Origin: Nitrososphaerales archaeon | GTDB lineage: Archaea > Thermoproteota > Nitrososphaeria > Nitrososphaerales > CADDZS01 | Length of the DNA: 7,723 nucleotides | Reading direction: 5' to 3' | Assembly: GCA_030043455.1 (NCBI GenBank) | Contig: JASHXQ010000195.1 | Coordinates: 1 to 7,723 of the forward strand | Shown here: piece after piece, positions 6,504-7,723 of the stretch | Layout: every line of letters starts with the position of its first letter | Numbering within the stretch: the first letter of the stretch is position 1 | Notes under the pieces: generated by a model | What the model saw: the letters and a program-made list of their open reading frames with translations, nothing else | Told to the model about the DNA's origin: nothing | Database searches by the model: none | Translations under genes and position numbers: made by a program

Positions 6504-7723
6504 TTGAAGCCTGGGAAAAGAGCTAGACAGCTGGGATTATCGCGTGCGATTATCATTGTTATAATTATAGTCATTCTGATCATCGCAGGAGCGGGCATCT
6601 ATCTTGCGACTGCTACGAGTTCCACCATTACAAGCTCTTCGACAACTACTTCGAGTTCCCCGTCCTCTACAATTATTTCTACGTCCGTTAGCTCCACATC
6701 ATCATCCCAATCGACCTCATCCGTTTCGGTGCCATCTACGTCTTCGTCTTCCAGCTCTTCTTCAACCTCAGCCTCGTCCACGAGCATATTCAGCACTAAC
6801 TCGACTTCTTCCACATCGTCGTCCCCGTTTCACAACACCCTTGTCATTGATGATGCAAATTGGCCCGAGGACGATCTGAATCAGCTTTATGCGGTCTCCT
6901 CCTTGCCCTGGCCTAATTGGTTGGAGGATACCGTATACCAGCCACTGATCGGCGTCAATCAGACGTCGGAATACGGAACCGGAGTGATCTCCTATGAACC
7001 GGCTCTTGCCAGCAACTGGACCGTATCATCCAACGGCTCTACCTATACAATGAACCTGCAGCAGGGGGTGACCTTCTCTAACGGCGACCCGTTCAATGCC
7101 TATCAGGTGTGGTTGGAGATGTACGGCTTTTACTATCTCACTGATAATGCATCTGCCTGGCTTGAATCTTATGCCCTGTTCAACATGAGCAACGTGAGTT
7201 TCGGGCCGGCAACGATTGCCCTAATAAATCAGAGTGGAGGTGTGGTGAATCCGACACAGGCAGGTCTGAGTGTTATGGAGAACGCCTCCTGGCCAATCTA
7301 CGCTACTGGACCTTATCAGATCGTGTTTCAGCTTCAAAGTCCATTCCTGTATTTCCCCGGGACTCTTGTCGCTTATCAGGGACTAATGTTCGACACCCAG
7401 TACGTTTTGGACAATGGAGGATTTGGCACCCCCACGCAATTCAATTCGAACTTCAACCAGGCTCCCATCCCGGGAAGTGGACCCTACATCGTTTCCGGGC
7501 TTTCTGAAGACAGCTACGTGCAATTCACCCAGAGCCCCACTTACTGGGGCAAGAATCTTACAGCTGCCCAGATCGAGCAGCAGCCGATCTTTGATCCGGG
7601 GCATGTCAAGAACGTGGTCATTAACTACAAGCCGGACGACATTACCAGATACACCGATCTTTCTACCGGGGCTTCCCAGGTTTCAATGATCGAATCTGCC
7701 GATTGGAACCTTGTGCAGGCGAA
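6504..7723 (+). CDS. ABC transporter solute-binding protein, family 5 (peptide/nickel type), membrane-anchored, N-terminal part
   Basis: The frame opens after a TAG at 6498-6500 and runs without a stop to the window end: 406 residues of a protein usually 600-900 long in archaea. The start is taken as TTG 6504, the only common start codon between the stop and the membrane segment. Residues 1-14 are basic (KPGKRARQLGLSR), 15-34 form one Ile/Val-rich transmembrane helix, and 36-108 are a stalk with 58 Ser/Thr of 73 residues. The external domain follows from about 109, with EDTVYQPLI, LASNWTVSSNGSTYTMNLQ, GVTFSNGDPFNAYQV and GSGPYIV, all characteristic of the DppA/OppA fold. It has ten N-x-S/T sequons, as expected for a glycosylated archaeal surface protein. 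No lipobox cysteine is present. The ligand may be a peptide, sugar or other small solute; permease and ATPase genes should lie just downstream. Confidence 0.88.
   Translation, partial: MKPGKRARQLGLSRAIIIVIIIVILIIAGAGIYLATATSSTITSSSTTTSSSPSSTIISTSVSSTSSSQSTSSVSVPSTSSSSSSSSTSASSTSIFSTNSTSSTSSSPFHNTLVIDDANWPEDDLNQLYAVSSLPWPNWLEDTVYQPLIGVNQTSEYGTGVISYEPALASNWTVSSNGSTYTMNLQQGVTFSNGDPFNAYQVWLEMYGFYYLTDNASAWLESYALFNMSNVSFGPATIALINQSGGVVNPTQAGLSVMENASWPIYATGPYQIVFQLQSPFLYFPGTLVAYQGLMFDTQYVLDNGGFGTPTQFNSNFNQAPIPGSGPYIVSGLSEDSYVQFTQSPTYWGKNLTAAQIEQQPIFDPGHVKNVVINYKPDDITRYTDLSTGASQVSMIESADWNLVQA

Noticed and set aside
6481..6520. ATG at 6488 as start of the solute-binding protein
   Set aside because: It is not in the frame of the protein; that frame has a TAG stop at 6498-6500, so the start must be at or after 6501.
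6599..6814. Acidic 71-aa ORF on the minus strand (very rich in Glu, Asp, Val)
   Set aside because: It is the reverse-strand reading of the Ser/Thr-rich stalk of the solute-binding protein; Ser codons TCT, TCC, TCA and TCG reverse to Glu/Asp/Gly-like codons in other frames. The plus-strand reading has clear domain homology.
6604..6879. 91-aa plus-strand ORF rich in Leu, Arg and Pro
   Set aside because: It is a frame-shifted reading of the same stalk region and ends inside the conserved solute-binding domain.

Overview
This is most likely archaeal DNA, probably from a heterotrophic lineage; I favour Nitrososphaerota/Thaumarchaeota or a Thermoproteota-like relative, but lineage is an inference. 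The evidence is as follows. Three genes appear to start at TTG with no convincing Shine-Dalgarno. Two of these have a TATA-like element centred about 28 bp upstream, as in leaderless archaeal transcripts. The solute-binding protein at the right edge has a membrane anchor, a long Ser/Thr-rich stalk and many N-glycosylation sequons, instead of a bacterial lipobox. There is also a small winged-helix regulator of archaeal style. Base composition is moderate, near 50% GC by eye. I see no rRNA, convincing tRNA, CRISPR array, insertion sequence or phage gene.

Layout, left to right. Positions 1-597 (+) hold the C-terminal half of a class III PLP aminotransferase, cut by the window edge. It overlaps tail to tail by 4 bp with a 110-aa winged-helix protein (594-926, -). 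A 255-bp spacer (927-1181) holds a 10-bp-phased direct repeat and a weak hairpin. Next comes a 523-aa CrtI/PYROXD2-type FAD oxidoreductase (1182-2753, -). A 162-bp divergent promoter region (2754-2915) follows, with TATA-like elements, an inverted repeat and a 32-codon ORF that may be the remnant of a regulator. Rightward from there run a 787-aa molybdopterin-binding large subunit of the xanthine dehydrogenase/aldehyde oxidase family (2916-5279) and, 9 bp later, a 384-aa class V aminotransferase (5289-6443). The last gene is the N-terminal 406 residues of a family-5 type ABC solute-binding protein (6504 to the window end, +).

The genes look like small-molecule catabolism: uptake of a peptide-like or other small solute, transamination, and oxidation by a molybdenum hydroxylase and a flavoprotein. 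The most interesting unit is the molybdenum large subunit with the class V aminotransferase. The aminotransferase resembles, from memory, bacterial pyridoxamine-pyruvate aminotransferase more than ordinary serine/alanine-glyoxylate aminotransferases. The molybdenum subunit has an active-site loop unlike CO dehydrogenase, and no FeS or FAD partner subunit is encoded beside it. A speculative reading is pyridoxamine to pyridoxal to 4-pyridoxate, an archaeal vitamin B6 salvage or degradation route. Purine catabolism or another amine-to-aldehyde-to-acid pathway are alternatives.
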